A DNA stretch of 41,186 bases, from positions 1 to 41,186 of IMG/VR virus record IMGVR_UViG_3300038856_000043; one strand, written 5' to 3'. This DNA is from a virus. The stretch's first letter is position 1. The number at the start of each line of letters is the position of its first letter. Under the pieces are notes generated by a model. The model worked only from the letters and a program-made list of their open reading frames with translations, ran no database searches and was not told the origin of the DNA. This document shows positions 28,907-35,656 of this stretch, piece after piece. Made by a program: the position numbers and the translations under genes.

Positions 28907-29823
28907 TTTAACTGACTTAGTTTTTTCTTAATATCTCCTTGGTTGTAGTACCCCCCGGATTCTATCGGGTCTTTTTGGTTGTTGTTCAAATACTCAATAC
29001 ATTTTTCTGCCCTCTTTTGGGTCATCCCTTGTGAAAGCGCATCGTATATTTCCTGTTCCTTTTTTCCTTCCAAGGTTGAAGAAATCAAAAGGTTTTCAAT
29101 ATAATGCCCCTGATCGTAGGTCATTGGAAAATCATAGTCTTGGTTGTCAAGTTCAATAGCCCTTTCCAGTTGTTTGTTATCGGATTTTGGGAGGTATTTA
29201 AAATGTCGTTTAACAATGGTTTTGCGGTACATTTCGTGCGGATCTGAAACCCATACAGAAGATGCCCATTCGCCCTTTTTCTTTTTGGCAGTATAAGATT
29301 TGTAACTTTCTGAATAATCTCGGATTTCCAATATCTGTTTTAGGCTCATTATTTCGGCATGTTTCGCCCCGTCCTGTAGCGTAGCGATTGAATACCCAAA
29401 TAAGACCTCTCCCGGCTCTTTTCCCGTTACAACGTATGGAATGTGCTTTTTTATTTTTTGATCGCTTGCAAGGTCTATTTCACACTCATCACCCTGATAA
29501 ACTAACTGGACATTTATAGAATTAATGTTGTCCGTGTCCGTGGCCAATTTAATTAACCCCTGATAGCCCGGCTCCAAAATACATTTCCCTTTGCGGGGGA
29601 TTAGGTATGCGTATCTTAAAACCGGGTTTAAGGTCAGGCCTGTTTGTGAAATGTTGTAGATAGCCTCCAAGACTGAACCGGCATCACATTTTTGAAGTGC
29701 CTGGCTTTTTTTTATGATCTGAATAGCAAAACCAACCTCCCGCTTAAATACTTTTTCATTGGTCAGTTTTACGAAATTCTGTTGTATCGATTTGTAAAAT
29801 GATTCTTGTAGCATTATATCCAT
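28903..29823 (-). CDS. recT: RecT-family single-strand annealing protein
   Basis: 306 aa. FKREVGFAIQIIKKSQALQKCDAGSVLEAIYNISQTGLTLNPVLRYAYLIP followed by KCILEPGYQGLIKLATDTDNI is the classic RecT signature; the C-terminal part includes DPHEMYRKTIVKRHFKYLPK. It pairs complementary DNA strands in recombination and repair of replicating phage DNA. No RecE-like or YqaJ exonuclease gene is recognisable next to it. The ATG overlaps the stop of a 48-aa gene. Confidence 0.9.
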   Translation of the reverse strand: MDIMLQESFYKSIQQNFVKLTNEKVFKREVGFAIQIIKKSQALQKCDAGSVLEAIYNISQTGLTLNPVLRYAYLIPRKGKCILEPGYQGLIKLATDTDNINSINVQLVYQGDECEIDLASDQKIKKHIPYVVTGKEPGEVLFGYSIATLQDGAKHAEIMSLKQILEIRDYSESYKSYTAKKKKGEWASSVWVSDPHEMYRKTIVKRHFKYLPKSDNKQLERAIELDNQDYDFPMTYDQGHYIENLLISSTLEGKKEQEIYDALSQGMTQKRAEKCIEYLNNNQKDPIESGGYYNQGDIKKKLSQLK

Positions 29824-29960
29824 TTTTTAACTTTTTGCAGGAATTGCTCCCCTTTGATTTCTAGTGAATATTTTTCTAACCAGGCACTAAAAGGTATTAC
29901 TTCTATCCTTCCGTTTTTTTGGTGTATGTAGGCTAAGCCGTTTCTAAAAATTGTTTTCAT
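29814..29960 (-). CDS. Small 48-aa protein before recT
   Basis: MKTIFRNGLAYIHQKNGRIE..., basic and aromatic. Its stop lies 10 bases inside the RecT gene in another frame. Coupled position supports translation. No family is recognised. Confidence 0.5.
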   Translation of the reverse strand: MKTIFRNGLAYIHQKNGRIEVIPFSAWLEKYSLEIKGEQFLQKVKKWI

Positions 29961-30027
29961 CGTTCAGTTCTATTTCCGTTATTAAAAAAGCGGCTACTGT
30001 TAATAATATGGTTAGTAAAATGCTCAT
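29944..30027 (-). CDS. Possible 27-aa membrane peptide
   Basis: MSILLTILLTVAAFLITEIE... is one short hydrophobic segment with an acidic tail. Its ATG overlaps the stop of the YopX-like gene (ATGA) and its 3' end overlaps the next small gene. The coupling is the main support. Confidence 0.4.
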   Translation of the reverse strand: MSILLTILLTVAAFLITEIELNDENNF

Positions 30028-30488
30028 AATAGTTCAGGATTTTGGTGAATATTCCCGATTATTTCGGTTTGAGACTCAAAGAATCTAGGATTAACCATTG
30101 CGTTGTCCTCAAAAATATAATGATCCATTTGAAAATGCCCTGGCTGTCTACTAATTGATGCTGTGCCTGTCATTGCTCCGTTTTTCCATTTCAATATATC
30201 CCCTTCATAGATGTCCGTTTCGTTTTTGTCCTTTAGTCCGGTGAATTGCATTAAAATAAACTGATGTGGAGTATTTTTTAAATGTGCCTCAACGGAATGG
30301 TTTGTATAACTGAAAAAAGGAACAATCCCTGAATCTCGTCTTTCAATTATGTGTTTGTATGGTTGAAATTCTGGATTATCAACAAATATCTCCAAACACC
30401 CTCCGTATCCTTTGTTCCAATTCAGACTGCTTGGAATAGCCATTTTTTTCTCTTGGATAAGCCAAGCCCTAAATCGTATTTCTCTCAT
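30024..30488 (-). CDS. YopX-family protein
   Basis: 154 aa. The start MREIRFRAWLIQEKKM, the QFTGLKDKNETDIYEGDILKW middle and the final EIIGNIHQNPELL are all hallmarks of the YopX family, common in phages of Firmicutes and Bacteroidota. Function is not established. ATG overlaps the stop of the coiled-coil gene (ATGA). Confidence 0.85.
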   Translation of the reverse strand: MREIRFRAWLIQEKKMAIPSSLNWNKGYGGCLEIFVDNPEFQPYKHIIERRDSGIVPFFSYTNHSVEAHLKNTPHQFILMQFTGLKDKNETDIYEGDILKWKNGAMTGTASISRQPGHFQMDHYIFEDNAMVNPRFFESQTEIIGNIHQNPELL

Positions 30489-30661
30489 GGCTTAAAAAGG
30501 GTTGTTAGTTGTTCTGCGATTTCTACCTCGTAGGCTAATTTCGATATTCTCCTTTCAGTTTCGTTCCATTCCGTTGTGAGGGAATCGATTTGTTTGTCCA
30601 ATCGGTCTAGCTTCGCCTCTGCGCTTGCTAACTTTCGTTTTAAGGTTTCTAGTTTGTGCAT
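30485..30661 (-). CDS. Small coiled-coil protein of 58 aa
   Basis: MHKLETLKRKLASAEAKLDR..., with heptads through residue 50 and a C-terminal LTTLFKP. It overlaps the upstream gene's end by 13 bases and the YopX start by four. A dimeric helper or regulator is possible; function unknown. Confidence 0.55.
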   Translation of the reverse strand: MHKLETLKRKLASAEAKLDRLDKQIDSLTTEWNETERRISKLAYEVEIAEQLTTLFKP

Positions 30662-31089
30662 AACTCATGTTTTGGGGTTCCGTCTTCCTTGGTTTCAAAT
30701 AAACAAGTGTAGTCCATTACGTTAGGGATGTTGTCTAACTCGCATAGGTATTCTATGACTGCGCAAAGGGCTTTAAATTGAATGTCTTTGTTGTTTGTTA
30801 TTTCACTAGCGTCCCAATCATCAGGCCTCCATTTTTCGTGTCCAGATATTATTTTGTCTGGGTGACAATTTTCAGGAATACGCCCAAACATAAATATCAT
30901 TTCAACCCACATTAATTCTATAGGGCTGTATCCTGTGTCTGTTATAAACCCGTTGTGTTTCCATGAGCTGTCTCCATTACACATATTCCCTACGGCACAT
31001 TTTTTGCAATCCATAGCGTCCAAAGTCCCATTATGAAAAGCGGGATATAGTTTGCTAATTGTTCTGTCAAATCTTTTTGTTGTTTTCAT
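30649..31089 (-). CDS. Cys-rich protein of 146 aa, unknown function
   Basis: N-terminal CKKCAVGNMCNG (about residues 28-39), RPDDWDASE and a helical C-terminal half with ALCAVIEYLCELDNIP. Several Cys suggest a metal or disulfide site. The type is common in Bacteroidota phages and has no defined role. Confidence 0.6.
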   Translation of the reverse strand: MKTTKRFDRTISKLYPAFHNGTLDAMDCKKCAVGNMCNGDSSWKHNGFITDTGYSPIELMWVEMIFMFGRIPENCHPDKIISGHEKWRPDDWDASEITNNKDIQFKALCAVIEYLCELDNIPNVMDYTCLFETKEDGTPKHELCTN

Positions 31090-31099
31090 CTTTTTATGT

Positions 31100-31243
31100 T
31101 TAATCGTTATATTCAGCTATTCTACATTCTTTCGAGCAAAAATGTCCTTTAGATAAATCGCTCATTGGCTTTCCGCAAAAAGAACACTCTTTGCCGCCTT
31201 CGTAATCCCATTCAGGGGGTGTTGTTGGTCTGTAATCTGTCAT
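31100..31243 (-). CDS. Small zinc-finger protein, first gene of the early operon
   Basis: 47 aa: CSFCGKP (20-26) and GHFCSKEC (33-40) give a C-x2-C ... H-x-C-x3-C site, like zinc-finger/TFIIS-type ribbons. It lies 22 bases downstream of the TTG-N20-TATATTTG promoter, so it is made first. It was found by reading the gap between the large early gene and the promoter. Confidence 0.6.
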   Translation of the reverse strand: MTDYRPTTPPEWDYEGGKECSFCGKPMSDLSKGHFCSKECRIAEYND

Positions 31244-31264
31244 CTTGTTTTGATTTTGATACTA

Positions 31265-31295
31265 CAAATATACATAACTTTTTGCACCTATGCAA
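31265..31295 (-). promoter_or_regulatory. Early operon promoter (minus strand)
   Basis: On the minus strand, TTG (31295-31293), 20 bases, TATATTTG (31272-31265): a full match to the Bacteroidota primary-sigma consensus. The TTG lies inside the palindrome O1. Drives the genes from 31243 downwards. Confidence 0.8.
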
Positions 31296-31296
31296 A
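31281..31296. promoter_or_regulatory. Operator O1
   Basis: TTTGCA-CCTA-TGCAAA, six-base arms around four bases, covering the -33 TTG of the minus-strand early promoter. Related in core to O2. The plus-strand HTH protein is a plausible ligand. Confidence 0.6.
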
Positions 31297-31303
31297 TAAA
31301 TTA

Positions 31304-31316
31304 GCAAATAATTTGC
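31304..31316. promoter_or_regulatory. Operator O2
   Basis: GCAAAT-A-ATTTGC, six-base arms around one base, overlapping the -33 TTG of the plus-strand promoter. Two operators each placed over one of two divergent promoters is the layout of a Cro/CI-like switch. Confidence 0.6.
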
Positions 31317-31342
31317 ATATATGATTATTTTTAGTACCTTTG
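31313..31342 (+). promoter_or_regulatory. Promoter of the plus-strand regulator and RNA
   Basis: TTG (31313-31315), 19 bases, TACCTTTG (31335-31342): an exact match to TTG-N17-23-TAnnTTTG. The HTH ATG follows 18 bases after the -7 box. Confidence 0.8.
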
Positions 31343-31360
31343 AAGAAATAATACTACGGT

Positions 31361-31615
31361 ATGGAAAGCAAAATTGCCAAAGTTATTGAGCAGAAAATGA
31401 AAGAGAATGATATGTCTATGTATCAGCTTATGCAAAAATCCGGCATAGCCCAAAGACAAATAGATGCTGTTTTACAACGCAAAGAAAAACAAGGCAAAAC
31501 ATACACCGTTCACACCCTTAGACGTGTCCTGGATGCGTTTGGAATGACAGGATTAACCATAGATATGAACGGAATGCCAGTATCAATAAAATTTAAAAAA
31601 AATAAAGTTCTTTGA
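31361..31615 (+). CDS. HTH regulator (Xre/Cro-like)
   Basis: 84 aa. MESKIAKVIEQKMKENDMSMYQLMQKSGIAQRQIDAVLQRKEKQGK is a helix-turn-helix of the Xre type (recognition helix about residues 28-40), followed by a helical stretch (VHTLRRVLDAFGMTGLTIDM) and a basic tail. No integrase is present, so it may act in lytic timing rather than lysogeny. It probably binds the O1/O2 palindromes just upstream. Its stop codon is contained in the GTTCTTTGACATT box that starts the downstream RNA. Confidence 0.75.
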   Translation: MESKIAKVIEQKMKENDMSMYQLMQKSGIAQRQIDAVLQRKEKQGKTYTVHTLRRVLDAFGMTGLTIDMNGMPVSIKFKKNKVL

Positions 31616-31619
31616 CATT
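31605..31619 (+). promoter_or_regulatory. boxA-like element at the head of the RNA
   Basis: The sequence AAGTTCTTTGACATT resembles the GTTCTTTGACAT motif found in rRNA leaders of Bacteroidota, which serves as boxA for antitermination complexes. Antitermination would help RNA polymerase cross the following ~760 bases of strong hairpins. Resemblance is seen; function is inferred. Confidence 0.4.
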
Positions 31620-32378
31620 ATTAAAAGGGTGCTTATGCTCTTTAGGATAATCCTAGCAATAGGAATAAAGTGGTCTTTGGCTGCGCAGCTTCGGCTGTCC
31701 GTGTAAGCAAATGACAAACGGGATTGAGGGAGGCTACCGCCTGTGATATTCCACCGTCTTAGGTTAAGGATGGTTGAGGTTAATACCAATAGGAAAAGTC
31801 ATAGGGTGCGGTGAAAAAGCCTGATAAGCAACAATCCGCATTCAGTATTAGGGGGTTAAATCTCCTGAAATACCATGATTCATCAAAATCATAGTGGGGA
31901 GTTGTTCTCTAAACCAGTCAAAAGCTGGCAAGAAAGCAAACCGGTGGACGCTTCCCGCAGAGTAAAACTACAACCTACCCGTAGGTAAATACGGACTGAT
32001 TTGTGGATTCAGAAAGCAAAAGTTCCATCGGGCTTATGGCGAAAATGAGGTTATCCTTCTGCAATATGAAGGCATTTAATTTCTCGCAAGGAAATTTTAT
32101 GAGGCTGTAAAATTAGGTCGTCTGGTTAGTGGTCGCACTATTCACCCCGAAAGGGACAGGGCTGAAATGAAAGTTTATATACCCATAAGCAGTAGATCGC
32201 AGCACTTTACGCTGTCCTCATGTCGTTTACTTGCAGAAATGTAAGTGTGTGTAATTTTCGGAAACGGACAAAAACAGCGACAAATATGCTCATCACTCAG
32301 GCAAAAAAAATAACGATACTACTTCTAGGTAGTGCTTGGTTTGGTTAGAGGGGGCGTTGGGGTGATGCCCCCTTTTTT
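31616..32378 (+). ncRNA. Large structured non-coding RNA (~760 nt), class unknown
   Basis: Between two plus-strand genes lie about 760 bases without a sensible reading frame on the plus strand. At least ten local hairpins are seen, several capped by stable tetraloops: UCCUA-GCAA-UAGGA (31651-31664), GCAGC-UUCG-GCUGU (31685-31698), UGCGG...CCGCA (31807-31840), ACCUA-CCCG-UAGGU (31973-31986), AAUUUC...GAAAUU (32078-32096), CCC-GAAA-GGG (32146-32155), ACUUGC...GUAAGU (32229-32246), ACUAC...GUAGU (32318-32333). It ends in a strong terminator. It is not recognisable as tmRNA, RNase P, 6S, SRP, or a group I or II intron. Large ornate RNAs such as GOLLD and ROOL are known from phages; membership cannot be decided by eye. 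Confidence 0.7.
32349..32378 (+). terminator. Intrinsic terminator of the large RNA
   Basis: The 8-bp stem GGGGGCGU (32350-32357) pairs with AUGCCCCC (32365-32372), with a G-U pair, around a UGGGGUG loop; six U follow (32373-32378). It is the strongest intrinsic terminator in the window. Confidence 0.85.
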
Positions 32379-32389
32379 AAAAGATGATT

Positions 32390-32674
32390 ATGGAAACGAA
32401 TACTTTATCAAAGGTTATTTCTGTTGTTGAACTGGCAATAAAAAAATTGCACAAACAAAGCCGTTATTACGGGCTGTTAATTTATGTCCCTAAATATCTT
32501 TTTGATATGATGGAAAATGATTTTAGGGAGCTGATGCCCGCCCATATTGAGAAAAGCGGCCAAATGACCCTGTTCGGATGCAAAATCATGTATAATTATC
32601 AAGACAACATAGTTGTATCTCATCCCGATATACATAAAATCGAAGCAATAATCATTGAAATAAGTGAACTATGA
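32390..32674 (+). CDS. Unknown protein of 94 aa downstream of the large RNA
   Basis: Start at the ATG at 32390 (METNTLSKVISVV); an in-frame ATG two codons earlier is possible. Composition is mixed helical/strand with LIYVPKYLFDMMENDFREL and MTLFGCKIMYNYQDNIVVSHPDI. No family recognised. It follows the terminator by 12 bases, so it depends on read-through or its own promoter, which I cannot see. Confidence 0.55.
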   Translation: METNTLSKVISVVELAIKKLHKQSRYYGLLIYVPKYLFDMMENDFRELMPAHIEKSGQMTLFGCKIMYNYQDNIVVSHPDIHKIEAIIIEISEL

Positions 32675-32708
32675 AAATAGAAAGGGAATCTAATCTTGAA
32701 TTGGTGAA

Positions 32709-32795
32709 ATGTTAGAAATCTGCGTTGGGGTAATAATAATTTTGTTAATCATTCAAATAGGATGGCTTGTTAGGATATTTAAAAAAGATAATTAA
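32709..32795 (+). CDS. Tiny membrane peptide of 28 aa
   Basis: MLEICVGVIIILLIIQIGWL then VRIFKKDN: one hydrophobic segment and a basic end. It is linked to the previous gene by a 14-codon frame (32671-32715) whose ATG overlaps the previous stop and which runs over this ATG; that frame may only couple translation. Confidence 0.4.
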   Translation: MLEICVGVIIILLIIQIGWLVRIFKKDN

Positions 32796-32814
32796 CCAAT
32801 TTAAGCGAATAATT

Positions 32815-33030
32815 ATGGATGAAAGTAGAAATGAAATAAAAAAATCCCTCTATAAAGAACGACCTATAGCCGTGTTTACTGGAATGACGGCTGACGGCAA
32901 AAGGGGCAAGTACACAACAACCCTTAAAAGTAAAATAAGCGTTGATTTTTTGATTCCAGAGAATGAAATAATTGGGTTCAGCAATGAAATGCCAGCTCAA
33001 CTTTTAATTAGATGGATGGTAACCAAATAA
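32815..33030 (+). CDS. Unknown protein of 71 aa
   Basis: Start at the ATG at 32815 (MDESRNEIKKSL), chosen because the longer frame would overlap the preceding peptide. Contains AVFTGMTADGKRGKYTTTL and FLIPENEIIGFSNEM. No motif recognised. Plus strand, in the regulator/RNA cluster. Confidence 0.5.
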   Translation: MDESRNEIKKSLYKERPIAVFTGMTADGKRGKYTTTLKSKISVDFLIPENEIIGFSNEMPAQLLIRWMVTK

Positions 33031-33040
33031 AGTAGAGACT

Positions 33041-33208
33041 ATGGATGAACAAAATATACTTGTTGGCAGAATCGCAATGTTACTTGATTTGCTGGGTCAA
33101 GATGGTAGAATCAGGAAAACTGATCTACAAACAGAAGCCGAAAAATTAATGCGGGAATTGCTAATATTAAAAGGCGTTTCAGAAGAAAATTTAAAACAAC
33201 TAACATGA
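33041..33208 (+). CDS. Small acidic helical protein of 55 aa
   Basis: MDEQNILVGRIAMLLDLLGQ..., predicted fully helical. Starts 10 bases after the previous stop, and its stop overlaps an ATG of a nine-codon frame I do not count. Last supported gene of the plus-strand cluster, convergent with the spanin-like gene. Confidence 0.5.
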   Translation: MDEQNILVGRIAMLLDLLGQDGRIRKTDLQTEAEKLMRELLILKGVSEENLKQLT

Positions 33209-33236
33209 GTAAAGCAGCAGCAGAAATTAAATAATT

Positions 33237-33824
33237 CTAAAGCAAAAAAATCCCCAAAACAATAAGTAACACACCCCCACCCCCTACAAAAACCCCAGTC
33301 TTAAAATCGTTCTTTGCTTTTTTGGCAGCAAATTTCAACCCCTCTTTATACTCGACGATTATGGTATCTTTAAACTGGACAATATTCTCACAATTAACAA
33401 TGACAGCTTTTTGGTTAGATGATATTTTTCTTAAATCTATGACTTCTGAAATCCCCTGTTTTCCATAACTCGCAACATTCGCCCGTCTTGTGTTCCCTAA
33501 GTGAGAACCCCCGTATAACTCCTTCCCTTTATCTAAAACGAAATTTTCATCAATAACGGTCTTTCTTTCAGGAATGATTTTAAGCCGTTCTAAGGAACTA
33601 TCTATGCTGTCCTGGTATATCTTGCCCTCTAAATAGTCATTCGCTAAAGACAGGTCTTTATTTAGCCCCTCGACGGAATCTATTTTAGTTTGAATGGCGC
33701 GCTCGACGGCTTGCGCTTTTTCCCATCGTTTTTGGATTTTATCGTTTGCGGATCTTGAACAGATTAAAAAACCGATTATACCCCCTAAAATCAAAACAGC
33801 GATATATCCAAGTATTTTTTTCAT
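33237..33824 (-). CDS. Spanin-like (Rz-type) protein
   Basis: 195 aa. An N-terminal membrane segment (about 4-22, ILGYIAVLILGGIIGFLIC), a long coiled region with a charged pattern (RSANDKIQKRWEKAQAVERAIQTKID), a middle YGGSHLGNTRRANV, and a second C-terminal membrane segment (about 177-195, GVFVGGGGVLLIVLGIFLL). This is the layout of a two-ended spanning protein for the final step of lysis, downstream of the endolysin. A unimolecular spanin would normally carry a lipobox; the C22 after the first segment could be one only in a shifted topology. Assignment is by layout and place. Confidence 0.5.
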   Translation of the reverse strand: MKKILGYIAVLILGGIIGFLICSRSANDKIQKRWEKAQAVERAIQTKIDSVEGLNKDLSLANDYLEGKIYQDSIDSSLERLKIIPERKTVIDENFVLDKGKELYGGSHLGNTRRANVASYGKQGISEVIDLRKISSNQKAVIVNCENIVQFKDTIIVEYKEGLKFAAKKAKNDFKTGVFVGGGGVLLIVLGIFLL

Positions 33825-33848
33825 TTGGTTGTTAGATTATTTTTTCTT
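33825..33848 (+). promoter_or_regulatory. Possible weak plus-strand promoter between spanin and endolysin genes
   Basis: TTG (33825-33827), 20 bases, TATATTTA (33848-33855) is one base short of the TAnnTTTG consensus. Nothing else in the gap 33825-33954 looks like a gene; a three-codon frame (ATG AAA CAG) precedes the terminator at 33923-33955. Confidence 0.3.
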
Positions 33849-33922
33849 ATATTTAGTTGTTCGATTATAATCATTAAAAACATTTAAAAATGAAACAGTA
33901 AAAGATTTTTAGCTAAAGACTT

Positions 33923-33955
33923 AAACCCCCGTTAAAATGCGGGGTTTATTTTTTT
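33923..33955 (+). terminator. Intrinsic terminator, plus strand, between endolysin and spanin genes
   Basis: AAACCCC (33923-33929) pairs with GGGGTTT (33941-33947), 7 bp, around a loop containing GTTAAAATG; A and seven T follow. The minus strand lacks a strong T run, so it ends plus-strand transcription: either read-through from the regulator/RNA cluster, which would run antisense through the spanin gene, or a short antisense RNA from 33856 onward. Confidence 0.65.
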
Positions 33956-34389
33956 CATATACTAGGTTCTAAAAGTGGTCGCCTGTATCCTAACAATCTC
34001 CCGGATGGATACCCCGAAATTTTAACTTGACTTGATTGGTTGCCTCCCAATGTATAAATCCATCCCGAACGTTCGGTAACATAAAAACCAACGTGCCCCT
34101 TCCAGCTTTCTTTTGAATCACGCCAAAATATTACAATATCCCCTAACTGTGGGTCGTTTACTTGTTGGCCCGTTTCAAGCCAGCTTCGGGCATTTAGTTT
34201 TCCTGTGAACTGATACCCTGAAACCTTACAGCACCAATTAACAAAAGCCGAACACCATGAAGTTTCGTCCTTTAATTTTTGTCCATCAAAACCAATAGCG
34301 TTAAAGTATTCCAATATCAAAGGATTGTCCTGACCTCCTGCAATTTCCTTTATCCCGTATTGGCTAAGTGCTATTTCGTGTGGTGTCAT
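33955..34389 (-). CDS. Endolysin, TIGR02594/NlpC-P60-like peptidoglycan hydrolase
   Basis: 144 aa. Catalytic Cys46 in DETSWCSAFVNWC, His99 in WKGHVGFYV and Asn117 in LGGNQSS are the three key positions of this CHAP/NlpC-like family, which cuts peptide links in peptidoglycan. The YPSGRLLGYRRP end is also typical. No signal peptide, so it needs a holin. The ATG shares one base with the stop of the preceding gene. Confidence 0.88.
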   Translation of the reverse strand: MTPHEIALSQYGIKEIAGGQDNPLILEYFNAIGFDGQKLKDETSWCSAFVNWCCKVSGYQFTGKLNARSWLETGQQVNDPQLGDIVIFWRDSKESWKGHVGFYVTERSGWIYTLGGNQSSQVKISGYPSGRLLGYRRPLLEPSI

Positions 34390-34757
34390 TAATGTACGTG
34401 TTCGATTGCGTGTTCAATGTTTTGGTTTAAAGTGTCCGATTTCTTTACCCCTTTGTTAGTGATGTAAATGTTCAGTCTCAAAAGAGAATCCATTCTGTGA
34501 AGTTTAATATCAAAAAGGCTATCCACTATTTTTTGTTCCCTTCTGTACTGCTGGGTGTTGACTTCTTCTATGCTGTCGATAATGTATTCGCCGTACAACT
34601 TAACCGGGTCCAGGTCTTCAATCATTTCCTCGGTCTTGTACTTTTTTTCAGGGGAAGAAAACCAACGACCCTCGACCGCGCCAAAATAAACAGCCGCCCC
34701 CACAATCCCGGCTAAGGATAAGGTACTCATTATATTGCTTTCAAGCCATTTTTTCAT
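34389..34757 (-). CDS. Membrane-anchored coiled-coil protein of the lysis module
   Basis: 122 aa. One membrane segment (about residues 10-28, IMSTLSLAGIVGAAVYFGAV) and a helical tail (EEMIEDLDPVKLYGEYIIDSIEEVNTQQYRREQKIVDSL). It could be a spanin partner or a lysis regulator. It starts in a four-base overlap with its upstream neighbour. Confidence 0.55.
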   Translation of the reverse strand: MKKWLESNIMSTLSLAGIVGAAVYFGAVEGRWFSSPEKKYKTEEMIEDLDPVKLYGEYIIDSIEEVNTQQYRREQKIVDSLFDIKLHRMDSLLRLNIYITNKGVKKSDTLNQNIEHAIEHVH

Positions 34758-35053
34758 TTCTCTTTAGATAACAATATACCTTTGATTTCCTTTACATCAT
34801 TATAGATGGTAGACTGTCTGTCTTGTAATAAAATCAACGCCTTCCTTTCTTCGGCAGTAATTGTACCGTTAAGAATAGTCTGCTTTTGCTCTTGGGTGTC
34901 AAAGGTCAAATCCCATTTCCTGAAACCTAACAATAAAGCAGACAACACCGCCGTGATGGTTAAGACCCATCGCGCCCAATGCAAATCAACCCTAACAAGC
35001 GTGTATTTTCCGCTAGTCAATTTATCTTCATCGCTCATTTTTTCCTTTTTCAA
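34754..35053 (-). CDS. Single-pass membrane protein of the lysis module
   Basis: 99 aa. A short soluble N-terminus (MKKEKMSDEDKLTSGK...), then a membrane segment (about 28-47, RWVLTITAVLSALLLGFRKW), then an acidic/basic helical tail with QTILNGTITAEERKALILL. Holin-like or antiholin-like roles are possible; the sequence does not decide. Confidence 0.55.
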   Translation of the reverse strand: MKKEKMSDEDKLTSGKYTLVRVDLHWARWVLTITAVLSALLLGFRKWDLTFDTQEQKQTILNGTITAEERKALILLQDRQSTIYNDVKEIKGILLSKEK

Positions 35054-35294
35054 TCTTCAATTTTTGGCTTCGTTCTTTGATGGTCAATACCTTATCAATT
35101 ACATACCAGACAATTTTAATACACCACAAAACAATAAGCATCCATAATAGGATTTCTTTTGCTGGTTCAGGAATGTTTGTTAATTTTTCTAAATCCACCC
35201 CCGTAATCTGCTCTACCAAAACAAACCCCGCCCCTATGTAACAAATCCAGGTTATAAGTAGCTTTAGGGTCTTCATTAAAATTATCTCTGCCAT
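35028..35294 (-). CDS. Small membrane protein of the lysis module
   Basis: 88 aa with two membrane segments (about 6-27 and 50-70: LLITWICYIGAGFVLV and EILLWMLIVLWCIKIVWYVI) and a basic tail (KIEKGKNER). The start may also be at the ATG at 35276, 5 bases after the upstream stop. It overlaps its downstream neighbour by 26 bases. Two-segment topology makes it another holin candidate. Confidence 0.55.
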   Translation of the reverse strand: MAEIILMKTLKLLITWICYIGAGFVLVEQITGVDLEKLTNIPEPAKEILLWMLIVLWCIKIVWYVIDKVLTIKERSQKLKIEKGKNER

Positions 35295-35656
35295 AGCCTT
35301 ATAATTAAGTGCGCTGTCCCAAATATAAATGTCATTAGTAAAATAATCATTAGCCCCTTCGTGTGAAGGGTATATCCTAAAACAACGCCGATAAGATCAA
35401 TCAGGAGGTATAAGGCGACCCATCCCGATATAATCGTTCCGTATTTTCTTTTTTTTAAATGTTCTCCAATCCAAATATAAACAGCCATTAAAAAACTGCC
35501 CGATGAAATCATGTGAAGGGCGACCCTCCATTGATAATATTCTCCGTACCAGTCATTCACATAGGCCAGCCAATTTACTGTATTAACCGCCAACACAATT
35601 AAGGCGATCAAAACAACACAAACATTTTGGACTAATACAAGTGTCCTCCTGTTCAT
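35282..35656 (-). CDS. Polytopic membrane protein of 124 aa
   Basis: Four hydrophobic stretches (about 7-27, 45-63, 73-93, 100-119) connected by short loops. Rich in aromatics and Ile/Val. Starts in a four-base overlap with the holin-like gene. Unknown role, possibly in lysis or host membrane change. Confidence 0.55.
   Translation of the reverse strand: MNRRTLVLVQNVCVVLIALIVLAVNTVNWLAYVNDWYGEYYQWRVALHMISSGSFLMAVYIWIGEHLKKRKYGTIISGWVALYLLIDLIGVVLGYTLHTKGLMIILLMTFIFGTAHLIIRLWQR

Noticed and set aside
31583-31789. A 68-codon minus-strand frame over the RNA region
   Set aside because: It overlaps the HTH gene's end and the structured RNA, has no coupled neighbour and an atypical composition. 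Most likely accidental.
31616-32378. Group I or group II intron, RNase P or tmRNA as the identity of the large RNA
   Set aside because: No domain V-like hairpin, no group I core elements and no RNase P or tmRNA conserved blocks were found on reading. A GTGCGG is present but isolated. A covariance-model search could still overturn this.
33205-33234. A nine-codon frame (MSKAAAEIK) after the last plus-strand gene
   Set aside because: Its ATG overlaps the previous stop, but nine codons are not enough to call a gene.
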